DNA of 64,000 nt from Ctenosaura bakeri (taxonomy: Eukaryota > Chordata > Lepidosauria > Squamata > Iguanidae), in the NCBI GenBank assembly GCA_948474755.1, contig CAOLHI010000642.1, positions 248,001 to 312,000 on the forward strand. The letters run 5' to 3'. Under the pieces are notes generated by a model, which saw only the letters and a list, made by a program, of their open reading frames with translations, was not told the DNA's origin and searched no databases. The translations under genes and the position numbers were made by a program. The number at the start of each line of letters is the position of its first letter. The stretch's first letter is position 1. Below are positions 62,821-64,000 of the stretch, one piece after another.

Positions 62821-62959
62821 TTGTAGCCTGTGGAAAAGTGTTACATCAGGAGGTATTAGATACCTCTTTGTGCAACATCCAAAAAAGTACTTAAGCTGAC
62901 ATAGCCCCTGACTATGCCAGTGTTAAGTCACCAAGAAGATTCACAGCTTAGGCTTCAGA

Positions 62960-63165
62960 ATAATAGAATCATAGAGATGGAAGTCCAGTCCAACCCCATT
63001 CTGCAACATAGGAATACACTATCAAAGCATGCCTGAAAAATGGCCACCCCACCTCAGTTTAAAAAACCTCCATTGAAGGAGACCATCACACTCCCAGGCA
63101 GCAGAGTATTCCGCTGTCAGAATGCTCTTACCATCAGGAAATTCTTCCTAATATTTAAATGGAAT
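62960..63165 (-). mobile_element. CR1 LINE 3' fragment, old
   Basis: AATAGAATCATAGAGATGGA, CAGTCCAACCCCATTCTG and AAATTCTTCCTAATATTTAAA, the inverse of a degraded CR1 3' end. Confidence 0.8.
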
Positions 63166-63384
63166 GTAGATGTGTGTTGCGCATTGCAACTGTGCATTGC
63201 CTACATCTTGTGTAACCACTGTGAGTTACTGGTTTGGCTCAGTGGGTAGGGAAACTCAAAGAAAATGGCTGTACTTGTTGGCTGATTTCAGAAAGGAAGA
63301 GGGAGCTGGAGGTGGAGAGGAGCCACAGCTGGCGGAGATAAGGAGTTGGCACTTTTTACTTTGAATAAGGTGGTTGCAGTTTCA

Positions 63385-63732
63385 GGCCATTTCCTCACTA
63401 GCCTGTTATAGTGCAATTATTCCACTTTCAAGATCCGATGGAATTCTGGGGCTTGTAGTTTAGGTAGGGACACTGCAAACCCTGGGATTCCATCGGATGT
63501 TGAAAGTGGAATAATAGCACTATGGCCATTTCCGCACTAAACTGTTATAGCACTATCATTCCACTTTCAACATCCTATGGAATCCTGGGGTTTGCAGTTT
63601 AGGGAGGGGCTGGTTGGCCGGCCCCTCCCTGAACTGCAAACCCCAGGATCCATAGGATGTTGAAAGTGGAATGACAGTGCTATAACAGTCTAGTGCGGAA
63701 ATGGCCAATAACAGGCTAGGTTGGAAATGGCC
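63385..63732. mobile_element. Family A MITE (outer), TSD TCA
   Basis: GGCCATTTCCTCACTAGCCT to AGGTTGGAAATGGCC, with TCA on both sides (63382-63384 and 63733-63735). It is interrupted at 63534-63706 by another family A copy. Confidence 0.88.
63534..63706. mobile_element. Family A MITE (inner)
   Basis: GGCCATTTCCGCACTAAACT to GTCTAGTGCGGAAATGGCC, with palindromic arms and a GGTTGGCCGGCC centre. Flanks TAT (63531-63533) and AAT (63707-63709) fit a TAT TSD with one change, at the same internal site as the 21.36-kb nest. Confidence 0.9.
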
Positions 63733-63735
63733 TCA

Positions 63736-63875
63736 CTAGACTCATTCAAGGAAACCACAGCCCAGAATCTGCAAGACCTGAGCTGGGCTGTTCATAACAG
63801 GTTGACCTGGATGTCTCCCATACCACAGCAACCGCAGGTCAAAGCCAACTTGATGGCAGCTAACAGCAACAAACA
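63736..63875 (+). mobile_element. SINE-like 3' tail with AAC-rich end
   Basis: GGTTGACCTGGATGTCTCCC, then CCGCAGGTCAAAGCCAACTT and GATGGCAGCTAACAGCAAC, resembles the 3' end of a reptile SINE with an (AAC)n tail. Its head is not seen. Confidence 0.4.
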
Positions 63876-64000
63876 TTTAGATGGGAACAAAAGGGTAAAT
63901 CCTTTCAATTTCTATATTGCATTTGCATCTACTTTGCAAGTTTTTAAGAAATTTTCAGGCTTTAAGGTTACTACCGAGCAGCACAGCCAGAAAGGTTCTG

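Overview
This window is vertebrate nuclear DNA, most likely from a squamate reptile (lizard or snake). The main evidence is a large load of CR1 LINE fragments that end in the ATTCTATG 3' octamer repeat, together with L1, L2, tRNA-derived SINEs resembling Sauria SINEs, hAT elements and solo LTRs. I find no host protein-coding exon, rRNA or functional tRNA gene. The window reads as intergenic or intronic sequence built by repeated, often nested, transposon insertion. Every sizeable ORF is either a LINE open reading frame remnant or a chance ORF in GC-rich or low-complexity repeat DNA.

Layout. 0-9.7 kb: CR1, L1, a possible ERV remnant, a first GC-rich TIR element in a tandemly duplicated repeat, a CR1 with an uninterrupted ORF2 C-terminus (4.6-5.8 kb), a solo LTR (6.0-6.9 kb) and a foldback element carrying a CR1. 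9.7-11.8 kb: a 5'-truncated L1 with a 19-bp target-site duplication (TSD). 12-21.5 kb: an LTR fragment, CR1 and L2 pieces, a SINE inside a palindromic MITE, an LTR inside a CR1, and a MITE inside a MITE inside an L1. 23-31.9 kb: a MITE > L1 > GC-rich TIR nest, two further solo LTRs (one splitting a CR1) and old CR1s. 32-47 kb: palindromic MITEs, SINEs, a CR1 and a SPIN-like hAT with GC-rich cargo. 48-64 kb: SINEs, a Penelope-like inverted repeat, GC-rich TIR elements (one extremely CpG-rich), more CR1s, an ATTA-rich block that is probably unique sequence, and a final nest of MITEs.

The most distinctive content is a group of non-autonomous DNA transposons whose ends read GGCC(A/C)TTTCCGCA and which make 3-bp TSDs. 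Family A is a 120-205 bp near-perfect palindrome with over 25 copies. Family B is 370-780 bp and GC-rich, with an exon-like segment between a splice-acceptor-like and a splice-donor-like sequence. Family C comprises two longer elements. Several insertions split identifiable repeats exactly, so their empty sites can be read directly. All family assignments come from reading the sequence and recalled family features; no database search was run.
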